A stretch of DNA of 64,000 bases. Source: Pseudonocardia nematodicida. Its GTDB lineage: Bacteria > Actinomycetota > Actinomycetes > Mycobacteriales > Pseudonocardiaceae. Shown here one piece after another: positions 8,129 to 15,794 of the stretch (its first letter is position 1; each line of letters begins with the position of its first letter). A program made the position numbers and the translations under genes. Location: the NCBI RefSeq assembly GCF_040105385.1, contig NZ_JBEDNQ010000013.1:182553-246552 (forward strand). The letters are read 5' to 3'. The notes beneath the pieces were generated by a model. The model saw only the letters and a list, made by a program, of their open reading frames with translations, ran no database searches and was not told the origin of the DNA.

Positions 8129-8901
8129 CGGCGGACGCCGAGTACGCCCACCTGACCCCGCTGCTCCAGGAGTACGCGGGCCTCGACGCCGACGACCCGC
8201 GCCGCGAGACGCTGCGCGCGCAGCTGGTCACCGGCTACCTGCCCGTCGCCCAGCACATCGCCCGCCGGTTCAACCACCGCGGAGAGCCCCTCGACGACCT
8301 GGTGCAGGTCGCGACGGTCGGGCTGATCAACGCGATCGACCGGTTCGACCCCGAGCGCGGCGGGGAGTTCTTCTCCTTCGCCGTACCCACGATCTCCGGC
8401 GAGGTCCGCCGGCACTTCCGCGACCAGAGCTGGTCGATGCGGGTGCCCCGGCGGCTCAAGGACATGCACGTGTCGATCAACGGCGCGGTCTCCGAGCTGT
8501 CCCAGGTCCTCGGCCGCGCCCCGAAGCCCTCCGAGATCGCCGACCGGCTGGACCTGCCGGTCTCCGAGGTGCTCGAGGGGCTCGAGGCCGCCGAGGCGTA
8601 CCGCAGCTCGTCGCTGGACGAGATGCTGTCCTCCGAGGACGGCAGCGCCACGGTCGGCGAGCTCGTCGGGGACGCCGACGCCGAGCTCGACCGGGTCGAC
8701 TACCGCGAGTCGCTCCGGCCGCTGCTCGCCGATCTCGCCCCGCGCGAGCGCACGATCGTGATGCTGCGGTTCTTCGGCAACCGCACCCAGACCCAGATCG
8801 CACACGAGGTCGGCATCTCCCAGATGCACGTGTCCCGGCTGCTGGCCCAGACCCTGGCCCGGCTGCGGAACCGGCTCGACCCCGACGACCGCCGGATGTG
8901 A
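8125..8901 (+). CDS. sigF: SigF/SigB-family alternative sigma factor
   Basis: A 258-residue group 3 sigma factor. Region 2 is DDLVQVATVGLINAIDRFDP...SFAVPTISGEVRRHFRD, region 3 follows (RRLKDMHVSINGAVSELSQVLGR), and region 4 has the helix-turn-helix TQTQIAHEVGISQMHVSRLL. All three core regions are present and the length is usual. It starts at a GTG overlapping the end of the RsbW-like gene, the standard arrangement for a sigma factor and its cognate anti-sigma factor. It probably directs a general stress or development regulon. Whether it is the orthologue of mycobacterial SigF or one of several Streptomyces SigB/SigF paralogues cannot be told here. Confidence 0.93.
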   Translation: MTADAEYAHLTPLLQEYAGLDADDPRRETLRAQLVTGYLPVAQHIARRFNHRGEPLDDLVQVATVGLINAIDRFDPERGGEFFSFAVPTISGEVRRHFRDQSWSMRVPRRLKDMHVSINGAVSELSQVLGRAPKPSEIADRLDLPVSEVLEGLEAAEAYRSSSLDEMLSSEDGSATVGELVGDADAELDRVDYRESLRPLLADLAPRERTIVMLRFFGNRTQTQIAHEVGISQMHVSRLLAQTLARLRNRLDPDDRRM

Positions 8902-8944
8902 CGACGACCCCGCGCCGCAGCGTGGTGACGAGACGGGAGCGCTG

Positions 8945-10156
8945 ATGAGCGAGCCGGAGCACGTGGTGGTGGTCGGTGCGGGGCTGGGTGGCCTGCGCAC
9001 CGTGGAGGGGCTGCGCCGGGCCGGCGTCGGCGGGCGGATCAGCCTGGTCGGCGCGGAGAAGCACCTCCCCTACGACCGCCCGCCGCTGTCCAAGCAGTAC
9101 CTGGCCGGCGAGTGGGAGCACGACCGGATCGCCCTCACGACCGAGGACGACCTGGACGAGCTGGGCGTCCGGATGCACCTGGGCCGGTCCGCGGTCGCGC
9201 TGGAGCCCGGCCAGGTCGAGCTGGACGACGGCACCACCCTGCACGCCGACGCGATCGTGCTCGCCGTGGGTCTCACCTCCCGCACCCTCGACGGCGGGCC
9301 GGGATCCGCGCGGCTGCTGCGCGACCTCGACGAGTCCCGGACGCTGCGCGACGCGCTCGGCGCGGCGTCGGAGCTGCTGGTCGTCGGGGCCGGGTTCATC
9401 GGCACCGAGGTCGCCTCCACCGCCGCGTCCCGCGGGCTGAGGGTGACCGTGCTGGAGGCCGCCGCGACGCCGATGGCCCGGGTGCTCGGCGAGCAGGTCG
9501 GCGCGCTGGCCGCCCGGCTGGTCCGCGAGGGCGGGGTCGACCTGCGCTGTGACGCGTCGATCGCGTCCCTCGGGGACGACGGCGCGACCCTCGGGTCCGG
9601 GGAGGTCGTGACCGCCGACGAGATCGTCCTCGGGATCGGCGGGCAGCTCGACCTGGGCTGGCTGGAACCGACCGGCCTGGACCTCTCCGGCGGGATCCCG
9701 TGCGACGAGCGCGGCCGGGTCGACGGGCTGGACGGCGTGTGGGCGGTCGGTGACGCCGCCGCCTGGACCGATCCCCGGCACGGCGACCGGCCGCGGCACG
9801 AGCACTGGACGTCGGCGACCGACCAGGCGGCGGTCGTGGCCGCCGACATCGCCGGCACCGACCCGCCACCGGCGACCGTGCCCTACTTCTGGTCCGACCA
9901 GTTCGGGCTCAAGATCCAGCTGATCGGGCGGCCCGACCTGGCCGACTCCGTCCTGCCGCTGCACGGCGAGGGCTTCGCCGACGACGGCGACACCGGCGGC
10001 CCGATCAAGGGCACCGCGATCGGCTACCTGCGCGGCGACGAGCTCGTCGCCGTCGCCGGCTTCGGTGCGGCCCGCCGGGTCGCCCGCTACCGCCGGCCGC
10101 TCGCCGACGGCGCCGACCGGGCCGCGACGCTGGAGTTCCGCGACTCGCTCGGCTGA
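8945..10156 (+). CDS. FAD-dependent NAD(P)H:ferredoxin oxidoreductase (rhodocoxin-reductase type)
   Basis: A 403-residue class I pyridine-nucleotide oxidoreductase with FAD motif VVVGAGLGGL at the N terminus, the DRPPLSKQYL segment, a second dinucleotide fold VVGAGFIGTEVAST (about 145-158), and the FAD-ribityl motif VWAVGDAA (about 275). A C-terminal reductase domain follows. Such enzymes pass electrons from NAD(P)H to ferredoxin for cytochromes P450 or ring dioxygenases; no oxygenase is adjacent, so the partner is unknown. It starts 43 nt after sigF and may be read with it. Confidence 0.9.
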   Translation: MSEPEHVVVVGAGLGGLRTVEGLRRAGVGGRISLVGAEKHLPYDRPPLSKQYLAGEWEHDRIALTTEDDLDELGVRMHLGRSAVALEPGQVELDDGTTLHADAIVLAVGLTSRTLDGGPGSARLLRDLDESRTLRDALGAASELLVVGAGFIGTEVASTAASRGLRVTVLEAAATPMARVLGEQVGALAARLVREGGVDLRCDASIASLGDDGATLGSGEVVTADEIVLGIGGQLDLGWLEPTGLDLSGGIPCDERGRVDGLDGVWAVGDAAAWTDPRHGDRPRHEHWTSATDQAAVVAADIAGTDPPPATVPYFWSDQFGLKIQLIGRPDLADSVLPLHGEGFADDGDTGGPIKGTAIGYLRGDELVAVAGFGAARRVARYRRPLADGADRAATLEFRDSLG

Positions 10157-10184
10157 GCGCTCCGGACGCCCCGGCTCCGACGGG

Positions 10185-10406
10185 TCAGCGCAGGATCGAG
10201 CGCAGCAGGGCGAGGCCGACCAGCGCGCCGACCGCGATCAGCGAGTACTTGATCTTCGGGTCGGCGAGCCTGGCGGCGACCTGCTCCTTGCCGCCCTCGA
10301 TCAGGTTCTTCGGGTTCGCCCGCTCGGCGAGCGCGTCGAGGCTCTCCTCCAGCGCGTCCCGGGTCTTCTCGATCTCGCGCTGGATCTTCTCGGGGTCGCG
10401 GGCCAC
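10185..10406 (-). CDS. DUF3618 family small membrane protein
   Basis: A 73-residue protein beginning with the family pattern DPEKIQREIEKTRDALEESLDAL, an amphipathic coiled-coil-like helix, and ending in one membrane helix (about 55-70). The GTG at 10406 is 7 nt from GGAGG; the GTG directly before it (10409) is possible. Function is unknown; members are common in actinobacteria and often lie near other small membrane proteins. It is divergent from the bcp gene. Confidence 0.85.
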   Translation of the reverse strand: MARDPEKIQREIEKTRDALEESLDALAERANPKNLIEGGKEQVAARLADPKIKYSLIAVGALVGLALLRSILR

Positions 10407-10661
10407 CACGTCTCCTCCGACTCGGCCGGTGCGCGCCACGCGCCCGGAGCTCTGCTGTGTACTCGCCCGCGCCAGGTCCGGGCCGTGGGGGCCGGGCGGT
10501 GGGCGGGGTGGCACACACCGTAGCCACCGTGCGGGCCGGTCGCGCCCCGGGCCACGGCGCGCCGCGGGATCCGTCCACAGATCGGGCGGGAACACCCGAT
10601 CCATCCACAGGACGCGCACTCGTCGCGGACCCGGCCCGGAACGGGTGGCACGCTGAGCGCC

Positions 10662-11129
10662 ATGAGCACCAGGCTGCAGGCGGGAGACCCCGCCCCCGAC
10701 TTCACCCTCGACGACGCCGACGGCAAGCCCGTCTCGCTGGCCGACCACCGCGGCCGGAAGGTGATCGTCTACTTCTACCCCGCGGCGAGCACCCCTGGCT
10801 GCACGAAGGAGGCCTGCGACTTCCGCGACAACCTCGCCGAGCTGAACGACGCCGGGATCGACGTGCTGGGGATCTCCCCGGACGAGCCGGAGAAGCTCGC
10901 GCGCTTCCGGGACGCCGAGCAGCTGACCTTCCCGCTGCTGTCCGACCCGGACCGCACGGTGCTGACCGAGTGGGGCGCCTTCGGCGAGAAGACGATGTAC
11001 GGCAAGACCGTCACCGGGGTCATCCGGTCGACGTTCCTGATCGGCGAGGACGGCACGATCGTCGAGGCGAAGTACAACGTCCGGGCCACCGGTCACGTCG
11101 CCAAGCTCCGCAAGGACTGGAAGATCTGA
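10662..11129 (+). CDS. bcp: Thioredoxin-dependent thiol peroxidase (Bcp/PrxQ)
   Basis: A 155-residue peroxiredoxin. Cys47 in STPGCTKEAC is the peroxidatic cysteine and Cys52 the likely resolving cysteine, the PrxQ arrangement. It reduces hydrogen peroxide and organic hydroperoxides with electrons from thioredoxin in the cytoplasm. The ATG at 10662 matches the family N terminus (LQAGDPAPDFTL). The HNH gene begins 31 nt downstream on the same strand and could be co-transcribed. Confidence 0.96.
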   Translation: MSTRLQAGDPAPDFTLDDADGKPVSLADHRGRKVIVYFYPAASTPGCTKEACDFRDNLAELNDAGIDVLGISPDEPEKLARFRDAEQLTFPLLSDPDRTVLTEWGAFGEKTMYGKTVTGVIRSTFLIGEDGTIVEAKYNVRATGHVAKLRKDWKI

Positions 11130-11160
11130 CGGCGGCGGGGCGGCCGGCGGGCGGTGTGTC

Positions 11161-11802
11161 GTGCCTCGCGCCCGCCGGTGGACCGATGCGCAGCTGGTCG
11201 ACGCGGTCGCGGCGTCGAGCCGGTTGAGCGAGGTCTGTCACCGGCTCGGGATCAAGCCGGGGCGGTACGACTGGCTCCGGGCACACATCGTCCGGGTCGG
11301 AGCGGACGCGAGCCACATCCCCGCCGCGGCGGAGGGGCGACGGCGGAACCAGTGGACGGACTCGCGGCTCGAAGCGGTCGTCGCCGGTTCTTCCTCGGCC
11401 GCCGAGGTGCTGCGCACGCTCGGCTACGCGCCCAGCGGCGGCATGCACAGACTCATCATCGGCCACATCCGCCGGCTCGGACTCGACACGAACCACTTCC
11501 GGGGTCAGGGCTGGGCCCGCGGCCGCACAGTCCGGACCCGGAAGGTTCGTCCGCTGGCCGAGATCCTCATCCGGAACTCCACCTACACGAACACCGGGCA
11601 TCTGCGACGGCGGTTGATCGCCGAGTGGCTCAAGCCCGATCACTGTGAGGAGTGCGGGCTCCGGGAGTGGCGGGGTCGCCCGCTACCGCTGACGCTCGAC
11701 CACGTGAACGGTGACCACACCGACAACCGCCTCGACAACCTCCGTATCCTGTGTCCGAACTGCCACGCGCTCACGGAGACGTGGTGCGTCCGAAAAGACT
11801 AA
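11161..11802 (+). CDS. HNH endonuclease with two N-terminal helical repeats
   Basis: A 213-residue protein. Residues 6-55 and 61-112 are two related modules (W-T-D-x-x-L..AV..S....EV...LG....Y/M..L..HI..LG.D..H/F). The C-terminal third is an HNH nuclease: CEECGL, then LTLDHVNGDHTDNRLDNLRILCPNCH, with two CxxC zinc pairs and the His-Asn-His core intact. The stop codon TAA (11800-11802) shares its last base with the first base of the tRNA-like gene that follows, so both must be on one transcript unless a promoter lies inside the HNH gene. The GTG start has only a weak ribosome-binding site. Its target is unknown. Confidence 0.9.
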   Translation: MPRARRWTDAQLVDAVAASSRLSEVCHRLGIKPGRYDWLRAHIVRVGADASHIPAAAEGRRRNQWTDSRLEAVVAGSSSAAEVLRTLGYAPSGGMHRLIIGHIRRLGLDTNHFRGQGWARGRTVRTRKVRPLAEILIRNSTYTNTGHLRRRLIAEWLKPDHCEECGLREWRGRPLPLTLDHVNGDHTDNRLDNLRILCPNCHALTETWCVRKD

Positions 11803-11875
11803 CCGGTGTAGCCCAATCGGCAGAGGCGCGGTCTTTAGGTGGCCGTCAGTGCGGGTTCGAGTCCCGTCACCGGTA
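11802..11875 (+). tRNA. Atypical tRNA-Leu (anticodon UAG) with a short variable loop
   Basis: The cloverleaf is complete. The acceptor stem is ACCGGTG/CACCGGT (7 perfect pairs) with discriminator A at 11875. The D arm is GCC/GGC with an 11-nt loop ending GGCAGA, a tRNA-Leu-like D arm. The anticodon stem is CGGTC/GGCCG with loop TTTAGGT, anticodon UAG (11836-11838). The variable loop is only 5 nt (TCAGT), and the T arm is GCGGG/CCCGT with loop TTCGAGT. Bacterial leucine tRNAs normally have a long variable arm, which is absent here. CCA is not encoded (CGA follows). Anticodon, D arm and A73 all point to Leu; charging is unproven. Confidence 0.82.
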
Positions 11876-11881
11876 CGAGGC

Positions 11882-12547
11882 TCAGGCCGAGGGGGTCTCG
11901 GGTATCGGCCGGCGGGCCGCGAGTATGACCCCACCGAGCCCGAGCGCCGCACAGATCACCGAGACCACCAGCAACGACGGCGGCACGTGTCCGGTGACGG
12001 CGTCGCCGAGGGTCACGATCGCGACCGTGCTCGGCGACGATCCGATGATCGTCCCGATCAGGTAGGGCCAGAACCGGATCGACGAGAGTCCGGCGAGGTA
12101 GTTCATCACCGCGAACGGCAGCAGCGGCATCAGCCGCAGCGAGGTGACGGCGAGGATCCCGTGGTGGTCGAGCCGCTCCCGCACCCAGAGCGCGCGCGGG
12201 TTCCGGGCCCAGCGACCGATCATCCGGCCCCCGGTGAGCCGGACGAGGGCGAACGCGACCGTGGCGGACAGCGCGGTCGCGAGCACGGCGAGCGCGATCC
12301 CGGCGGTCGTGCCGAAGAGCACGCCCGCGGACACGGTGAACACGGTGCGCGGGAACGGTGGCACGTTCAGCACCACCTGCAGGAGCACGAAGACCACCGG
12401 GCCCCACGGACCGGCGGCCTCCACGACGCGGCGGATCTCACCGAACTGCGGCACCACCGACAGGCCGTAGGCCCGCGCCACCAGAACGACCAGCGCCGTC
12501 GCGAACACCAGGCCCACCAGGACCAGGAGGAGACGCCACCACCGCAC
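11882..12547 (-). CDS. TVP38/TMEM64 (SNARE-associated/DedA-like) membrane protein
   Basis: A 221-residue integral membrane protein with about six hydrophobic segments. The core FPRTVFTVSAGVLFGTTAGIALAV and the segment RLMPLLPFAVMNYLAGLSSIRFWPYLIGT are the two halves of the VTT domain. Members are thought to take part in lipid or membrane homeostasis; the substrate is unknown. It is convergent with the tRNA-like gene, 6 bp away. The GTG at 12547 begins an N-terminal membrane anchor. Confidence 0.9.
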   Translation of the reverse strand: MRWWRLLLVLVGLVFATALVVLVARAYGLSVVPQFGEIRRVVEAAGPWGPVVFVLLQVVLNVPPFPRTVFTVSAGVLFGTTAGIALAVLATALSATVAFALVRLTGGRMIGRWARNPRALWVRERLDHHGILAVTSLRLMPLLPFAVMNYLAGLSSIRFWPYLIGTIIGSSPSTVAIVTLGDAVTGHVPPSLLVVSVICAALGLGGVILAARRPIPETPSA

Positions 12548-12626
12548 GAGGTATCACCGTACTCAGCGGGACCGCGCGACCGGCGTCACATCCCCGATTG
12601 CCGGTGCGCCTGGCACGGTGCTCGGT

Positions 12627-13043
12627 ATGAACGCCGGTGAGACTCCGAAGATCGGTCTGGACCCCTCCGAACTCGACCCCGACGGCCTGGCCGTCCGGCG
12701 CGAGGTGCTCGGCAGCGCGCACGTCGAGAGGGCGATCGCGCGGGCCGACGCCACGACCGCCGAGTTCCAGCAGCTGATCACCCGCTACGCCTGGAACGAG
12801 ATCTGGACCCGGCCCGGCCTGGACCGCCGGATGCGGTCGGCGATCACGCTGACCGCGCTCGTCGCGCACGGGCACTGGACCGAGTTCGAGATGCACGTAC
12901 GGGCCGCCCTCCGCAACGGGCTGACGCCCGAGGAGATCACCGAACTGCTGCTGCAGACGGCGATCTACTGCGGCGTCCCGGCGGCCAACTCCGCTTTCGG
13001 GATCGCCCAGCGGGTGCTGGCCGAGCCCGATCCGACGGGCTGA
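12627..13043 (+). CDS. pcaC: Carboxymuconolactone decarboxylase family protein (PcaC-like)
   Basis: A 138-residue alpha-helical protein matching 4-carboxymuconolactone decarboxylase along its whole length: an N-terminal RREVLG segment, then WTRPGLDRRMRSAITLTALVAHGHWTEFEMH and TPEEITELLLQTAIYCGVPAAN, with the conserved Cys. PcaC acts in the protocatechuate branch of the beta-ketoadipate pathway, but no other pca gene is adjacent, so the substrate could differ. The ATG at 12627 is preferred over a GTG nine bases earlier. A strong hairpin follows the stop. Confidence 0.85.
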   Translation: MNAGETPKIGLDPSELDPDGLAVRREVLGSAHVERAIARADATTAEFQQLITRYAWNEIWTRPGLDRRMRSAITLTALVAHGHWTEFEMHVRAALRNGLTPEEITELLLQTAIYCGVPAANSAFGIAQRVLAEPDPTG

Positions 13044-13065
13044 ACCGGCCGGCCGCACGGCCGGT
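13044..13065. terminator. Hairpin terminator between convergent genes
   Basis: Perfect 8-bp arms ACCGGCCG/CGGCCGGT around a 6-nt loop start 1 nt after the pcaC-like stop codon. There is no U-run, which is common for actinobacterial terminators. It may also serve rdgB on the other strand. Confidence 0.6.
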
Positions 13066-13106
13066 CGGCCGGGCAGGACCCCACTGCCGGCGGTCGGGCC
13101 GGCGGC

Positions 13107-13766
13107 TCAGGCGTCGCCGAGCAGGGCCCGCAGGTGCGGTACCAGGGCACGGAGGGCGAGCCCCCGGTGCGAGGCGGCGTCCTTCTCCTCGGCCGACAGT
13201 TCGGCCGCCGCGCGGGTGTCGCCCTCCGGGGCGAAGATCGGGTCGTAGCCGAACCCGTTCTCCCCGCGCGGCGCGCGCAGCAGCGCCCCGCGCCAGGTGC
13301 CGTGCACGACGGTCCGGCCCGGGACGTCCTGCTCGGCGCCGGGCACGGCGTCACCGGATGCGGCGGCGGCCTCCGGCGACACCAGCGCGGCGGCGCACAC
13401 GAACGCCGCGCCGCGGCGCTCGTCGGGCACGTCACCGGTCTGGCCGAGCAGCAGCCACAGGTTGGCCTCGTCGTCGCCGTGGGTCCCGGACCAGCGGGCC
13501 GAGAAGATGCCCGGCATCCCGTTGAGCGCGTCGACGGTGATGCCGGAGTCGTCGGCGATCGCCGGCAGCCCGGTCGCCGCGGCGGCGTCGCGGGCCTTGG
13601 CCAGGGCGTTCTCGGCGAACGTGGCGCCGGTCTCCGGGGCCTCCGGGAACTCGGGCACGTCGGCGAGCCCGAGGATCTCGACGCCGTCCAGCCCGGCGGC
13701 GTCGACGATCCGGCGCAGCTCGACGAGCTTCTTGGCGTTGCGGGTGGCGAGCAGGACCCGCGTCAC
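13107..13766 (-). CDS. rdgB: XTP/dITP diphosphatase (RdgB/HAM1)
   Basis: A 219-residue nucleotide-pool cleaner that hydrolyses non-canonical purine triphosphates to monophosphates. It has the family's TRNAKKLVELR start, TFAENALAKARDAA, ADDSGITVDAL and GFGYDPIF motifs. An insertion of about 20 residues near 140-165 lies between strands. It overlaps the end of rph by 4 nt (GTGA), as in many actinobacteria. Confidence 0.95.
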   Translation of the reverse strand: MTRVLLATRNAKKLVELRRIVDAAGLDGVEILGLADVPEFPEAPETGATFAENALAKARDAAAATGLPAIADDSGITVDALNGMPGIFSARWSGTHGDDEANLWLLLGQTGDVPDERRGAAFVCAAALVSPEAAAASGDAVPGAEQDVPGRTVVHGTWRGALLRAPRGENGFGYDPIFAPEGDTRAAAELSAEEKDAASHRGLALRALVPHLRALLGDA

Positions 13767-14563
13767 GGCGTCTCGTCCTTCTCCGCGGCCGCGGCGGCCT
13801 CGGCCTTCTCCGTGGTCAGTTTCGGGTGCGGTCCGGCCAGCGCCTCGATCTGCATCCGGGCGAGCTCGGAGATCCCGGCGAGCGCGGAGTCCAGCATCGC
13901 GTCCAGGGTGGCCCGGGAGAACGTGGCGCCCTCGCCGGTGCCCTGCACCTCGATGAGGGTCCCGGTCTCGGTGGCGACGACGTTGGTGTCGACCTCGGCC
14001 CGGGAGTCCTCGGTGTAGGGCAGGTCGAGGCGGACCCGGCCGTCGACCACGCCGACCGAGACCGCCGCGACCTGGCAGGAGATCGGCTTGGGGTCGGACA
14101 GCTTGCCGTGCTCGCCGAGCCAGGTGACGGCGTCGCACAGGGCCACGTAGGCCCCGGTGATGGCCGCGGTGCGGGTGCCGCCGTCGGCCTGCAGCACGTC
14201 GCAGTCGATCGCGATCGTGTTCTCCCCCAGCGCGCGCAGGTCGATGCAGGCCCGCAGGGACCGGCCGATCAGCCGGGAGATCTCGTGGGTGCGGCCGCCG
14301 ATCTTCCCCTTCACCGACTCCCGCGACGAGCGGGTGTCGGTCGCCGAGGGCAGCATGGCGTACTCGGCGGTGACCCAGCCGAGCCCGGAGCCCTTGCGCC
14401 AGCGCGGGACGCCCTCGGTCACGCTCGCGGCGCACAGCACCCGGGTGTCGCCGAACTCCACCAGCACCGATCCGGCCGGGTGCTTCTGGAAGCCCCGGGT
14501 GATCGTCACCGGGCGCATCTCGTCGTCGGTGCGTCCGTCGGCCCTGACCTCTGCTCTGCTCAC
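13763..14563 (-). CDS. rph: Ribonuclease PH
   Basis: A 266-residue phosphorolytic 3' exoribonuclease for tRNA maturation. R-A-D-G-R-T-D-D-E at the start, TRSSRESVKGKIGGRTHEISRLIGRSLR and CDVLQADGGTRTAAITGAYVAL are diagnostic. The C-terminal tail is a short Glu/Ala-rich extension. It starts 17 nt downstream of the phosphodiesterase stop and overlaps rdgB by 4 nt. The start codon lies inside one copy of a 16-mer repeat found elsewhere in the window. Confidence 0.96.
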   Translation of the reverse strand: MSRAEVRADGRTDDEMRPVTITRGFQKHPAGSVLVEFGDTRVLCAASVTEGVPRWRKGSGLGWVTAEYAMLPSATDTRSSRESVKGKIGGRTHEISRLIGRSLRACIDLRALGENTIAIDCDVLQADGGTRTAAITGAYVALCDAVTWLGEHGKLSDPKPISCQVAAVSVGVVDGRVRLDLPYTEDSRAEVDTNVVATETGTLIEVQGTGEGATFSRATLDAMLDSALAGISELARMQIEALAGPHPKLTTEKAEAAAAAEKDETP

Positions 14564-14580
14564 CGGGCCATCGTAGGAAG

Positions 14581-15366
14581 TCACACCTCGAGGACCGCGT
14601 CCGGGAACGCGTGCTCGACCGGCCCGGCGAACGCGGCCCTCGCCTCGGCGACGATCTCGTCGCCGTCGTGCCAGGCGGGCACGTGGGTGACCACCAGCCG
14701 TCGGGCACCCGCCGCGGTGGCCTGCTCGCCGGCCTCGCGGCCGGACAGGTGCACCCCGGGCGGGTTGTGCGGCCCGTGCGGCCAGCTGGCCTCGCAGAGG
14801 AACAGGTCGGCGTCGCGGGCGGCGGCGACCAGTCCGTCGCACGCGGCGGTGTCGCCGGAGTAGGTCAGGACCCGGCCGGCGTACTCGACCCGCAGCGCGT
14901 GACCCGGGGCGGAGTGGAAGACCGGGAATGCGGTGACGGTGACGGCGTCGTCCCCGCTCCCGACGGTCACCGGGGTGCCCGCGGCGAGGTCGGTGAAGGT
15001 GAAGACGTCGGTGAGGTCGGTGCCCGCCAGCTCGTCGCCGGTGGGCGCGTAGGCGCGGGCGAACCGGTCGTGCGCACCGGCCGGGGCGAGCACCGGCAGC
15101 GGACGGGCGGTGGCGTCGTACGGCGGGCGCGGGTGGTACCGGCGGTGCACGACGAGCGAGGCGAAGTCGGCGCAGTGGTCGGGGTGCAGGTGACTGAAGG
15201 CGACCGCGGTCAGGTCCCACGGGTCGGCGTGCCGCTGCAGCGCGCCGAGCGTGCCGTTGCCGAGGTCGAGGACCAGCCGGGTGCTCCCGGCCTCCACCAG
15301 GTAGCCGGACGCCGGGGACCCCGGACCGGGGCCGCTACCGGAACATCCGAGAACGATCAGCCGCAC
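14581..15366 (-). CDS. Metallo-beta-lactamase-fold phosphodiesterase (Rv1339-like)
   Basis: A 261-residue protein with the metal-binding motif SHLHPDHCAD (about 59-68), later His residues (FHSAPGHAL, THVPAWHDGD) and an Asp in YSGDTA. The position between murI and rph matches M. tuberculosis Rv1339, which has been described as an atypical class II cyclic-AMP phosphodiesterase. From sequence alone it could also be an RNase Z-like hydrolase. The GTG start gives the usual N terminus VRLIVLGCSGS. It precedes rph by 17 nt. Confidence 0.88.
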   Translation of the reverse strand: MRLIVLGCSGSGPGPGSPASGYLVEAGSTRLVLDLGNGTLGALQRHADPWDLTAVAFSHLHPDHCADFASLVVHRRYHPRPPYDATARPLPVLAPAGAHDRFARAYAPTGDELAGTDLTDVFTFTDLAAGTPVTVGSGDDAVTVTAFPVFHSAPGHALRVEYAGRVLTYSGDTAACDGLVAAARDADLFLCEASWPHGPHNPPGVHLSGREAGEQATAAGARRLVVTHVPAWHDGDEIVAEARAAFAGPVEHAFPDAVLEV

Positions 15367-15377
15367 GGGAGCGGACC

Positions 15378-15794
15378 CTATCGGGCGCGTCCGGTGCGGC
15401 GCAGCCACCAGAGCCCGACGAAGGGCAGCACCAGCGGGATGAACGCGTAGCCGATCCCGTAGTAGGACCAGACCGTGTCCTGCGGGAAGTCCGAGGGCAC
15501 GAACACCGTGAAGGTGCCGACGGTGAGCACGCCGATGAGCTCGAACACGACGGCGGCCCACGCGAGGCGCCGGAAGCCCGGTCCGGTCCCGGCGAGCCCG
15601 ATCGTGGCCAGGATGTAGACGATCCCGGCCAGCGCCGAGAGCGAGTACGCCAGCGGCGCCTCGCCGAAGCGTTCGGCGATCTGCACGCCGCCACGGGCGG
15701 TCGCGGAGAGCGCGAAGATCCCGTAGACGGCGATCAGCGCCCGCCCCGGCCCGGTCGCGGTGGCGCGGACCTCGCCACCGTCGCGCTCACGCAC
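15378..15794 (-). CDS. Four-helix integral membrane protein, function unknown
   Basis: A 138-residue protein with four predicted membrane helices (about 20-37, 48-66, 74-95, 108-128). I do not recognise the family. Its start overlaps the end of the preceding membrane gene by 8 nt and its stop is 11 nt before the phosphodiesterase start, so it belongs to the murI operon. In the mycobacterial version of this operon, as I recall it, no such gene lies here. Confidence 0.82.
   Translation of the reverse strand: MRERDGGEVRATATGPGRALIAVYGIFALSATARGGVQIAERFGEAPLAYSLSALAGIVYILATIGLAGTGPGFRRLAWAAVVFELIGVLTVGTFTVFVPSDFPQDTVWSYYGIGYAFIPLVLPFVGLWWLRRTGRAR

Noticed and set aside
10563..10616. Two DnaA-box-like sequences (CCGTCCACA and CCATCCACA)
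   Set aside because: Each matches the actinobacterial box TTGTCCACA at only 7 of 9 positions, there are only two, and no dnaA, dnaN or AT-rich region is nearby. They sit in a short divergent promoter gap.
11836..11838. Amber suppressor tRNA
   Set aside because: The anticodon reads 5'-UAG-3', which pairs with the Leu codon CUA; an amber suppressor would need CUA as anticodon.
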